Source: Rutstroemia sp. NJR-2017a BVV2
Taxonomy: Eukaryota > Ascomycota > Leotiomycetes > Helotiales > Rutstroemiaceae
Reading direction: 5' to 3'
NCBI GenBank assembly: GCA_002946415.1
Contig: NJPS01000041.1
Location: 1 to 64,000 of the forward strand
Length of the DNA: 64,000 nucleotides
Within the stretch, counting starts at the first letter, position 1. Every line of letters starts with the position of its first letter. The notes under the pieces are model-generated. The model searched no databases and was not told the origin of the DNA. It saw nothing but the letters and a program-made list of their open reading frames with translations. Shown here piece after piece: positions 1 through 9,900 of the stretch. The position numbers were made by a program, and so were the translations under genes.

Positions 1-75
<75 letters not shown>

Positions 76-100
76 GGGGGGGGGGGGGGGGGGGGGGGGT

Positions 101-136
<36 letters not shown>

Positions 137-238
137 GGGGAGGGGTGGGGGGGGGTGGTGGGGCGGGGGGGGGGGGGGGGGGGGGAGGGGTTACGGGGGG
201 GGGTGGGGGGGGGGGGGGGGGTGGGGGGGGGGGGGGGG
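1..238. repeat. Poly-G low-complexity tract
   Basis: The window opens with about 74 uninterrupted G residues, then G runs broken by single T, A or C bases up to about 238. Nothing here can be called coding; glycine-only reading frames are a by-product of the G run. Such tracts can be real G-rich simple repeats able to form quadruplexes, but a run this long at the very start is also typical of a contig end or a sequencing or assembly artefact. I favour an artefact or a badly resolved repeat. Confidence 0.9.
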
Positions 239-1392
239 AAGACGGACTCATATATATAATGAAGAAAGGGAAAATATGATAGTTAGGTATGAGAAGCTGA
301 AATGATAGTTGATTGACAACATTATTTATAGGATTGAGTGAGCTTGGTAGAAGGGAGTGAAGGAAAGTTGGAATGTTCAATTATATCACATTCCTCATAT
401 GCTTGCTGATCAGGGTCTTCCCCTACGCGGTGGAGTTTGACGATCTATCAAACAAAGCTAATTATATAGCAATGTCTCAACTTTCTGATGTTTGGGTAGT
501 TGAAGAGTATCGAAGTAAAAGTTTGGGTGTGCCACGAGCAGACTCTACGGCCTGTCACCGTCGATAAGCGGCGGTGAGGTCCCACATTGCCACGTACAGA
601 GTACAGGTACATCTCATGTAAGCATACTGGCAGCATGTTAGCTGGTTGCTTCCCGAGACAAAATTGGAAATGCAGTAGATGTAGATGTGAATAACTGGGT
701 GGGAGGAGAGTTTGAACTGAGAGATGTGTGTGGTTTAGGTAGGTGGGGGTGGGAGCTTGTTTCTTAGTCGTGACTCTGGGTTAAGACATGAATTGAAAGG
801 AACAGATACAGTAGATAGATTGAGGGGACCAGATAAGTAGGTTGAAGCACATACTGTGTTAAGTGAAATAAAATGGATAGATGAAGTTAAAGGGATATAT
901 AAGTCTCATATGTAGGTCTTGTTTGTAAGTCTTATATGTAAGTCGTATATGTATGTATATAAGAGTGTGATTGGATGAGTGGATGATAGGTAAGCTCGGC
1001 ATGGGAGGATTCGTTTTCATGTCTTTTCTAGAGACCTTTTCCGGTGACACATGAAGGTGCGGCTGATCGATGTGGTACTTACTATATGAAGTATGCCGAC
1101 GTGGTACGCAGCATATGGAGGAAGATCATGACTCAAATATGACTCTCAAGAACACATATATTTCTCGACTCGACCTCTCTTTCACCTCATACTATTTTCC
1201 ATCACGCTGTTTTCCTCGTTTTTGTTTGCAAGTAGACGCAGATAAGTTGGCTGGTTGATTGAGTGTTTCGCAGGTGATATTTGTGTGTTATGCTGCAGTT
1301 GCTTCGAGGATCTTCGAGTTGAATTCACTACTTTCTTTCCACATCATCCTAGCAAAATTCTTTCCCTCTCTTCACCCATCCATCCCGCCAAA
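239..1392. other. Gene-free stretch upstream of the hydrophobin-like gene
   Basis: No open frame here has convincing coding character or splice continuity. The stretch holds a 13-bp tandem repeat at 901-952 and ordinary AT-rich sequence. The last few hundred bases, including the pyrimidine-rich leader at about 1340-1390, are the likely promoter and 5' leader of the gene starting at 1393. Confidence 0.6.
901..952. repeat. 13-bp tandem repeat, four imperfect copies
   Basis: Four consecutive 13-bp units resembling AAGTCTTATATGT lie at 901-913, 914-926, 927-939 and 940-952. Each differs from the pattern at a few positions. A related partial unit follows. It is a short AT-rich minisatellite about 440 bp upstream of the hydrophobin-like start codon. 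Confidence 0.75.
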
Positions 1393-2057
1393 ATGAACCT
1401 CCAACTCCTCCACCCCCTTCCCCTTTCCTTCCTCCTCCTCTTCCTCACCTCCATTACAACCGCGACTCCCCACCCCCAGCTCCCAACCCTCCCGCCCCTT
1501 ATCAGCACCCCCATCACCAGCCTCATTACTCTCAGCACGCTCAACGATCCACCCCCAGCCGAACTGCAAACCAAAAATCCGTCGGAGAAATGTGTGGCGG
1601 TAAATAAAGGGGAAGTGCTTTGTTGTGCACAGCAGCTGGATGGCCGACAGCCGGTTGTGAAGGAAGCGGCGGCGTTGCTGGGGTATGAGGGAGAACTAAA
1701 TGAGAATTCTGTTAATGGTTTTGAATGTGAGTTTGGGTTTTGTTTTCCGGTTGTTTGGGGTTGTTTATGGGAGGGGGAGGGGCAGTGGGAAGGAGAGGAA
1801 ATTCGGATATGGATATACGAAACCGAGAGCTAACGATTGATATACGAATAGGTGTGAGGGAGAGTGAAGAGGATACGTGCCCGCAGGGTCACTACGAGCT
1901 TTGCTGTCAGGTTACTGCGTTGGTGAGTTTTGCTTCCCTTTCGATTCCCTCTTGAGCTTCGATCTTCTGCTGCGGCTTCTCGTTTGTTTGTTGAGATGTT
2001 GGGGATATCTGTGTATTTTTGTGCGTGTGTGTGATGCAGTGTCGTATGCAGTGTTGA
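1393..2057 (+). CDS. Small secreted hydrophobin-like protein
   Basis: Exons 1393-1726, 1852-1922 and 2040-2057 give 140 residues. Residues 1-24 form a clear signal peptide with a leucine-rich core ending near TTA. The mature part carries the hydrophobin cysteine order: C, nine residues, CC, 33 residues, C, eight residues, C, seven residues, CC, five residues, C, plus one extra C three residues later at the terminus. This spacing is closest to class I-type or hydrophobin-like proteins, which coat hyphae or spores or act at the cell surface. The pattern appears only when both introns (GTGAGT donors, TAG and CAG acceptors) are removed. The third exon is only 18 nt and encodes C-R-M-Q-C and the stop. 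Without it the last cysteine of the pattern is missing. The family call rests on cysteine spacing and the secretion signal alone. Confidence 0.7.
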
Positions 2058-3592
2058 CAGTTTGAGAGGGTTGAATGAAGATGAGTGAGCTGCAAGTAGC
2101 AGAACAATGACTGCTGATGTAGAATGACTGCTGATGATGAATGAATCATAGATCGACGTCCCTTTGATTAATCTTGCGATGTGGTGTCAAGATATCTAGA
2201 CAGTCGGCATATAAGCTTCTGTGAAAATGGAATGCCTAATTTGACCATGCGGCTGAACAGGCAGGGCAACCTCCGGATTAGTTGGGCTGTTATGTTAGAA
2301 TGGGAAGAGGGATGTTGCATGAATGTCCAAAAGACGGAATATCAATATCAGTGGGTCTAATAACCTTGATCCGTGAACGAAACATCGGATGTGTGAAATT
2401 TTGGAAGAGGAAGATTTGATATCATAAGTTAGTGAATAGGGGGGGGGTTTTCTTGGTCCCACGGGAAGATTTTATTCGCAATTGCTAGGTCATGTTGCTT
2501 TAAGTGGACTGCTTGAAAAGAGTTGCTCGGGGAAGACTTGCTACAAACATGGACAGAATTATATTGGAGGAAGTGAGTCACTTATGTTTCTCGGATCTGT
2601 GTTTGGCGGGATCGGATTTCAAGACTAAGATCCGGGAAGACGGCGATAGAAGGAAAATGAAGGAATGAACATGAAAAGAAAAGAGCAAGAAAAACAGGTG
2701 TTAACATAGAAAAGGGGTGTGACGAGGATAGAGATACATATACTTCAGTTCCTATTCTCCTGGAACTTGCTTGATGATGTGAGGCAGTCCCCTAACTTAC
2801 TTAGGATATAAATTGATGAGCTAGGAATAACTTCTGAGTAAGTATGAGATGTATGAAGCTGCGGAGATGGCCGGGTAGTTGGGAATGTGGAAAAAAACGG
2901 CTTTGTTGATACCAAAGGTTGAAGGGTGATGCAGGGGTCATATGATAGAAGGAACTCTGTGAGTGGCTAGGATGTGCGGGATAAAGGGAGTTGATTGGAG
3001 AGGGTTTGATTTGCAGAGGGGTGATTGGAAATTGCCACTCGTAATGGCTGGTTCTCATATCATACAGATACAAGCTATCTTGACCTAGAGAGGAGCTCCT
3101 GGTTGCACCTGGGCTGCGGAAATTTCCCTGGGTATTATATTCACTGGAGGTTGAGTTAGAGCATCCACTGAAAGCAGGGCCTTTATTCGAAGTAGAGTAG
3201 AGAATTTACCGGGGGTGGAGCCTTGACTGAAAGTAGAGAGCCTTGACTGAAAGTAGAGAGCCTTTACTGGAAGTGGAGAGCCGTTGCTGGAGTCTGGAAG
3301 TGGAGCCTTCACATGGTAGAGCATTCACTTGGTAGAGCATTTGCTGGAAGTAGAACATCAATTTGACCAATTCGCCGCCATAGAACTCTGGTGCTTGAAC
3401 AACTGTTGTTTTCGTCGTGGCTTAGAGTCGCAGTCACCTACACTTCACTATCTATCCAGAACAGGACGTGAACAACACCCTTTACTCGAGCACATATTCC
3501 GGTCAGCACGCGCAGACCATACAGCTTATCGAACAGCACCAACGCAACAACACAACAAACACAAAGTCAGTTTACCAATAGCACACAAGACA
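2058..3592. other. Intergenic stretch, 1.5 kb, no supported gene
   Basis: No convincing exon was found on either strand. The stretch contains the hydrophobin-like 3' region, a G9 run near 2441, and a minisatellite at about 3160-3355. The last 80 bases before 3593 are rich in CAACA and ACACAA motifs, typical of a fungal 5' leader. Confidence 0.6.
3160..3355 (+). repeat. Degenerate ~20-bp minisatellite upstream of the 899-residue gene
   Basis: Units resembling GAGCCTTGACTGAAAGTAGA recur head to tail. Two are nearly identical around 3218-3258. They are followed by diverged units with CTTTACTGGAAGTGGA, CCGTTGCTGG, TTCACATGGTAGA and TTCACTTGGTAGA. The array ends about 240 bp upstream of the start codon at 3593, so it lies in the promoter or far 5' leader. 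Confidence 0.75.
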
Positions 3593-6292
3593 ATGGATTC
3601 GGCCACCCCTCTACTAACGCCCAAGATGGCTGCTTTGTTGAGCAGTCCAAGAACCCCTTTCAGATATGAAGATATACCTTGCAAATGCAATATATGCTTT
3701 CGCCAATATATACGGTTTGAGCAGAATGCTAAACAGCTCGACATGTGTATAAACCTATCCGACTCCGACGCTCGAGGAATAATAACAGAGCTGGCCATCC
3801 ATATCATGGGAAGCTACGTCGACTTTGTTAAACTAATTTCACAGGTGGGCAGAAAAGTTGAAGCAGTATGGAGAAAGAAAACCAGAGAAAAACGCGCAAA
3901 GTTCCTCAAAGACCTAGATATGTGCATTTGCGATACTGTGCACTACGAGTCGTATCACTTTAAGATTTGGAATGAACCGGACAGGATGACATCAGACGAA
4001 TCAAAGGCTTTCCGAGCAGCTATGCTAAGTCCCTTTTTGAATATAGAACATCTAAAGTTTGACCCGAACACACTGATTTCTATGCTCAAAGGAAGAGCAG
4101 AATACAGCCCCGCACAATGGGCCCTCTTTGATCGAGCTTCGTCCGAGGATGCTTTCCAATACGAAAATCTTTGCAGTCTCTTTTCACACCGATCCTGGAT
4201 CTCGATGCGTAACGAAAGTTATGGCAAAGTAGTCGAATGGGAACCCCGTGCCGCACATAGCGCAGAGATCCTGAGCTTTGGACGAGGCTTCCTGGTACTT
4301 CAGGGTCAAATTAGGGTGTACGCCATCCTTATACAAATCATCAAAGGGCTTGCGGGGGGATTTCATGGCGAGGTAAACCCGAAGTTGAGCTTAGTAGTCA
4401 ATCCGCCAACACGTCCATCCGCGCGGTTTGCTCGTGGTGTGGCGAGGCCAGTCTTCGATATCAACAAGCTAGCTGAGGATGCCCAAACAACTGCAGCTCT
4501 CGCGAATGATCATCTTTCTGAGCTACAAACGAATCTTGACTATGTACAAAAATACTTTGTGACACTAAAGACAGATCTAACCAAAGCCGAGGCACCCGTC
4601 AAGCATATGGATGTGATCCTTCTACACGAAGAATTGGAGGATGACAAACGTTCTGCTCTGCTATGGGACGCACTGTCAATCCAAGTCGGAGAACTCCAAA
4701 TCCTTCATTCACGACGGTCGACCAAGTCTGCGAGTTCGCATGAAGCGTTTTTGAAAAAGTTGCGCAAATGTGAATTATTCCTCTTGGAGATGAGAGACCT
4801 CCTTACCGAGTCATTTGGGACCAAAATGTATCATCGCCCAGGTTTCAAACACGCTGCTACACGTAAGGCAGCACCTGGAGGCTATCTCGCAGTGAAACCC
4901 CATGGGACAATTGGGGATTCATATTGGAATGATCCCTTGCATTTCCGAATGTGCTGGATAGCCGGAGCGCAACCCAACACCAAAAACCCGGCGTATCCCA
5001 CCTTTCTCCGTCGTTTCGAATATCTAAATAACTATCTCGAACAGGCCAGCATCGAGGAACGGGCCCGAGTGGATGAAAACTTGGAGAAAAAGTTATCGGA
5101 GCTCGGAATGATCAATGAACTGCTGATGAATATCGGGATGCAGCATCCTTTCCATGAGCCTCTCGATGTTGGTGAGCTCCTTGAAACTGAACCGGGAGCG
5201 GGATGGGAATACCTCAGAATCTTGAAAGAGCCAAAGGGCGACTTCAAATCCTCCGGAGGATACGACTTCGAACAGATAAAAGACTCACTCATAACGATTA
5301 TGGAGTTGCCACTGTTAACCGGAAAGCGGGATCATGCATGGCATAAAGGAAGATTGATAGCACGTAGTGCTTTAGCTAAATATTGGGAAGCCATGAGAAA
5401 GGGAGACGGGGAATGTTTGACGAAGTGTGGCATGACGACAACGGCAGTTCAGCGTGAAATACTACGTATATCCGCAGACAAACACCCCGATCACCTCGCG
5501 ATGTTGGAGGAGGAGCGTAATGCTATGAAATCATTTGTCGAAAGAAATCCCCATACCTCGGAAAAGGCGGCGCAAGATCTCCTTCGATCGCTGTCTCTGG
5601 ACGAGAGCAAGCAAAAGTTGCAGAAGACGACGTCCAAGAGAGCGAAGAAGAATAAGGCAAGAAAAGGCGGTCCGGTAAAAGAAGCCTTGATCGATGAAGA
5701 TATTATCATTAAAGATAAAATCGAGATATCGACCAATGACAATTCTCAAACCAACGAAATCAAGACGGTGAAAGTGTTGGACATTTCCGGCACGCTGAGA
5801 GTCGAGGAGGTTCGGACGCTTACTACTGATACAAGACCAGGAACAGGGGCGCACGACAATTCGCTACACGATTTACTGCTGCCACCTACTCCTCCCACCT
5901 TCAAGGGAAAAGAAGCCGAAAAGCCAAGCGATCTGGAGCCTCCCGTGGAACTAACCTCCAAAGACCCACTGCGCACCATCCCTGTCAGCAAGCGCTCACT
6001 AGAAACTTTCGAAGCCATGCTCTCCACCTCAAAAATCGACCGCAAAAACCTCAAATGGGACGGATTTTGCGCCGCCATGGCGGAAGTAGGCTTCGAGTCA
6101 AAAGGGTCAAGTGGTTCCGTGGTTCGTTTCGAGCCCAAAGAGGACTCTCAGCGGGTCGGACTTGGAAGCATCAACTTCCATCGGCCCCACCCGGATCCGA
6201 CGAAGATTGATCCCATTACTGTGGCTTGGATGGGGAAGCGCATGAAGAAGTGGTTTGGCTGGGTAGAGGAGCTCTTCCAGCTGAAGACCTAG
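3593..6292 (+). CDS. Large protein of unknown function (899 residues)
   Basis: A single uninterrupted frame of 899 codons. I chose ATG 3593 (reading MDSATPLL) because it sits in a CA-rich fungal leader. The frame stays open back to 3329, but without a credible ATG and through a minisatellite. Near the N terminus there is a short cysteine cluster (CKCNICF, about residues 33-39) and further cysteines, possibly a small metal site. The middle is mixed and globular-looking with several predicted helices. From about residue 680 the chain becomes lysine- and serine-rich with a basic stretch (SKRAKKNKARKG), a possible nuclear signal. The last 100 residues look folded again and end in KKWFGWVEELFQLKT. 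I do not recognise the family and assign no function. The length and codon order leave little doubt that it is coding. Confidence 0.8.
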   Translation: MDSATPLLTPKMAALLSSPRTPFRYEDIPCKCNICFRQYIRFEQNAKQLDMCINLSDSDARGIITELAIHIMGSYVDFVKLISQVGRKVEAVWRKKTREKRAKFLKDLDMCICDTVHYESYHFKIWNEPDRMTSDESKAFRAAMLSPFLNIEHLKFDPNTLISMLKGRAEYSPAQWALFDRASSEDAFQYENLCSLFSHRSWISMRNESYGKVVEWEPRAAHSAEILSFGRGFLVLQGQIRVYAILIQIIKGLAGGFHGEVNPKLSLVVNPPTRPSARFARGVARPVFDINKLAEDAQTTAALANDHLSELQTNLDYVQKYFVTLKTDLTKAEAPVKHMDVILLHEELEDDKRSALLWDALSIQVGELQILHSRRSTKSASSHEAFLKKLRKCELFLLEMRDLLTESFGTKMYHRPGFKHAATRKAAPGGYLAVKPHGTIGDSYWNDPLHFRMCWIAGAQPNTKNPAYPTFLRRFEYLNNYLEQASIEERARVDENLEKKLSELGMINELLMNIGMQHPFHEPLDVGELLETEPGAGWEYLRILKEPKGDFKSSGGYDFEQIKDSLITIMELPLLTGKRDHAWHKGRLIARSALAKYWEAMRKGDGECLTKCGMTTTAVQREILRISADKHPDHLAMLEEERNAMKSFVERNPHTSEKAAQDLLRSLSLDESKQKLQKTTSKRAKKNKARKGGPVKEALIDEDIIIKDKIEISTNDNSQTNEIKTVKVLDISGTLRVEEVRTLTTDTRPGTGAHDNSLHDLLLPPTPPTFKGKEAEKPSDLEPPVELTSKDPLRTIPVSKRSLETFEAMLSTSKIDRKNLKWDGFCAAMAEVGFESKGSSGSVVRFEPKEDSQRVGLGSINFHRPHPDPTKIDPITVAWMGKRMKKWFGWVEELFQLKT

Positions 6293-6526
6293 GCGCGACT
6301 TATGTTGTAGTCTGGAGAACAACTGTGGCTCTTGGTCTTGTGATTCAGGATACATAGATATTAAATTTTTCATTTATTGTATTAACAGGGCTTCACATTA
6401 GAAAGTGGTTTGGGTGGGTGGAGGAGGTTTTTTAGCTGAAGAGCTACACGACTTGCGAAGTAGTCTGAACGACTGGACTGGCTTGGTCTGGTAGATAGAT
6501 ATTAAATTTTCATTTATTGTATTAAC
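6245..6526 (+). repeat. Tandem duplication of the 3' end of the 899-residue gene
   Basis: Copy A (about 6245-6386) covers the last codons, the stop and the 3' flank of the gene ending at 6292. Copy B (about 6400-6526) repeats it in the same order: AGTGGTTTGG, GGGT-GAGGAGG, AGCTGAAGA, TAGTCTG, GGCTTGGTCT, then TAGATATTAAATTTT and TTCATTTATTGTATTAAC at the end. Copy B is interrupted by stops and small indels and cannot continue the protein. It is an old local duplication spanning the gene's C-terminal codons and probable polyadenylation region. Confidence 0.8.
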
Positions 6527-6951
6527 TGATCCGAACCCTTTGTTACGATGCTTGTGAAAGGATGATGAGTGTATTCGGGTTTTCGTCTCGTCTGCGTGAT
6601 ATAGACACTTCACTTTTGTGCAATGCAACTTCCGGAACATAACTACACCGAGTCCCTCGTTCCGTGGTGCGGTGTTGTCTAATCCGATCAAGTGCTCTAT
6701 TTATTAAAGAGAACCCGAAACTACAAAGACGGGTGAACAAAGGCAGCTTGACACAAAGAAGAAATTGAACGAAGTTTGAAAAGTCATAAACGAAATGTAT
6801 TTGCTAAAATGCCCCATATCACTGGTAATAAACCATAAAGCCCAACTCCTTGGTGGCTAAATCATCGTGCCAGATAACGCCCAAGTCATAAAGTCGTCAT
6901 GAATCATTCGCAAAGTTGAAGATAACCAGATAATGTACCATCAAAAATAAA
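6293..6951. other. Convergent 3' region between the 899-residue gene and spc7
   Basis: This is shared 3' flanking sequence of two converging genes. Apart from the duplicated 3' end (to 6526) nothing is recognisable. Short open frames here lack coding character. Confidence 0.6.
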
Positions 6952-9900
6952 TCACTTCCTCCCCCTAGCCAACAACTTATCACCCAACTCCGCAACAGCA
7001 TCTCCCCAAGATACACTGCTTCCCTGTCCGTTCTCTTCCACGTGATTTCCCAGCCTGTTAAGTAGGAACTCTCTCATCTTCGGTTCATTGAACCGTTCCC
7101 CATATACTACTTTGGCGCTGGGATCGATCTCAATGACGAATGAATCCTCACTACTCTGGCATGTAAGATTCAGGGCAATCTCGACCTTGGTAGTAAGGGG
7201 TGCAATTAGCAACATTGATTTGACCAGAATGGAAGTATCCGATGTTTTAGTAGTTTCCGTGGGACAAATGATATTCAATAGTTCCAAGTCATCGGCAACC
7301 CTAGAAGTTTTATTCCAAGCACAGCTGACAGCATTTAGAAGAGTCTTGATTTCAGTTTGTGATTGAGGATAGCTTCGAATATGGTCGCGGATGCACTGAA
7401 GGAGGAATTCCTTTTCTGGAGTAAGGGGGAGAGGGTTATTTTCTCGGTTAGCCGCGATGTACCAAAGATCGATTCGTGTGTCGACTGGCTTTGATGTGGT
7501 AGTAGATGCGTTTGACTTGAACGAGGACGCGTCGAACACAAGCTCGATTTGCTTGCGATAAGTCATTGAAGTTGTAGTGCCAGAAACTCCAGTAATCGTC
7601 CAGCCATGCTTCTTTTCGATAGCATCCACTTTAGCTAAATGGAAGTTAGCATTTATAGCACATGTTTTATCTTCGAAAGAGCACCTACCTTTAAGGGCAC
7701 TAATCTCACTGGATGTCCATCCGCGACATTCCTGTCGAACCTTCTCGGCTTCTCGTATTTCCTCCAGACAGATTTGCTTTCTTGCAGTGCCAACTTCTAG
7801 TTCCGATTCTTTAGCTTGCAGTTGCTTCTTCAATTCAGCCACCAATCCTTTCTTGGCCTCAATGTCTGCTTCAACCGATATCAATTGCTGACGAGCATCG
7901 CTGAGCTCTTCTGGATCACAACTGGCGATATCTTCCGCGGCGGCTTTCAAGCTGGCCTCTTCCCGTCGAAGTTGTTCGGCTTGCTTTATCATCTCGGGGA
8001 GAACTGAGTCCAGAAGAGTCTGCTGTTGATCAAGCACTTCCTCATCGTTAATCATGCCCTCGGCACTTCTGATCAGCCCGTCTTTCAGAGTCTCGAGCAA
8101 TGTCGACCTCCATTGGTACCACATGCCCTTACTCAACAATCTTGAATGTGTTTTGACATTCTTCAATTGATTATCCATCACAGCCTTGATGTCAGGTGGT
8201 GCAGAGATGTACTCGCGAAACAGTGGTGGATTCTCTTCGAAAGTCTCAGTTTCAATCTCCCGAACTGTCTTCCGACCTTCTGAGATGTAGCTCTTAAGCT
8301 CGTGGCATGCCTGAAATAATTAGTAACACAATCAAGAGTCAGCAATATATGATTCGAGCTTACATGTTGAAATAATTCAAGCATTGGGATAGTTGCGGCT
8401 CCTGTAGCTACGCAGTCTTCTAGCGAGGGTTTGCCTTGATCGGAATTGCGATTTCTCGGTTGTCCGTCGCTTGCACGTTTAGGGGCAATTGTGTGTCTCC
8501 TCTTGGTCGTTGTCAACTCCATAAAACGAATGCTTGTCATATTAAGGAAGTCTTGGAGCTGGATACGGTCATCCTCAAGGTTCTCTTCAACTATTTCGGG
8601 TTCCATAATCGGTGATGTCTCTTTGAATGGTATGACCACTGGCTCTGCGGCGCCCGCCTCAATATCCTTGAAGCGTGCTTGGTCCCGAGGAGTTGTTACA
8701 TCGTTCTTGTCAGGAGAAGAGGCAGTGGTCGGGGTACTAGTAGCGTTAGTAGCATTAGTGGCTTCATCTAAGCTCTTTCTGCCCGAGCGAGTCAATCGTC
8801 CAGTTGTTGTCTGTTCTTTTGATGGTGGGCCTTGCAGTCTAACGTTCTTCACTGGACTACCTTGGTGATTCTTCAATCTCTTCATGCCACCGTCGTCATC
8901 ATCAGAGTCATCATCATCCAACTCAGCAGGTCGTTTACCCAATAATCCAACCGCTGCACCAACATGCAAACTCTTGCGCGCCTTCATTGGCTTCTTCTTA
9001 GGAGTAAGACTGCTAATCATTTCCTTGAGATTGAGGGTCGCATCCCTTTCTTCTTCCCCTTGATCTGCCTCGCGCTCCAAGATTTTTCGTCCATTCTCGC
9101 GATCTTGCTCTTGTGCTCGCTCTTTGTCAACCTCATCTTCCATAGTACGAGGATCCTCAAATCTTACTCCACGGGCCAGGTCTTCTGGCTGACTTGGAGT
9201 AAAGGAACGTGCTTGCTCCCCAATTGAGACGCGTCTGTCTAATAGAGCAGCAACTTTGGGCGAACCAAGGCCCGCTCGGTCGATACCGATGCCGGATGAA
9301 AGTCTTCTTTGAGGTGTCAGAACAAAGCTGGGCAATGCGATTCCGGTGCTGACATCTTGACTAAAGAGTTTATTTGGCGTATTCTTCTTGCTTGCAGAAG
9401 AGCGGGGTGTGGTTGAGGCTTGTTTCAAGTCTGGTTTGAACAGTTTCTTGGGCGATCCAGTTCGTACAACAACATTCTTGGAAGGTGGTGTTTTACTGGG
9501 CGTAGTAGGTCGAGGAGGTTGTGGTGTTATTTGCTTTTTTGGGGTTGTAGGCTTCTTCGAGGGCGTTGAGAGTTTGGACTTAGGGGTGGTAGACTTGCGA
9601 TCTGTACTTTTACGTAGTTTCCCTCCCATGGCGAAAACGCTTGGACTGCCAGAGTCAGATGCAATTATTGTAGCATTGGGGGTTGGTGTAGCCTTTGCTG
9701 GGGAATCCGAGTCAGCATCCACTCGGAAGGGAGAACTGCCCATGTCCGTTTCCATTTCCATTATCTTCTTCGCCTGCGCTCGATCACCAGGGACTAGGTT
9801 TGGAGGTAGGATTCCACCTAAAGCTGTAGTTATTTCCATACCAATGGTAGCGTCCATATCGCTAGGCGAGTCCATCGGGGCAGGCATAATTCCTCCTACG

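Noticed and set aside
3329..3592. N-terminal extension of the 899-residue frame
   Set aside because: It has no ATG, runs through a minisatellite and reads as compositionally odd peptide. ATG 3593 has a proper leader.
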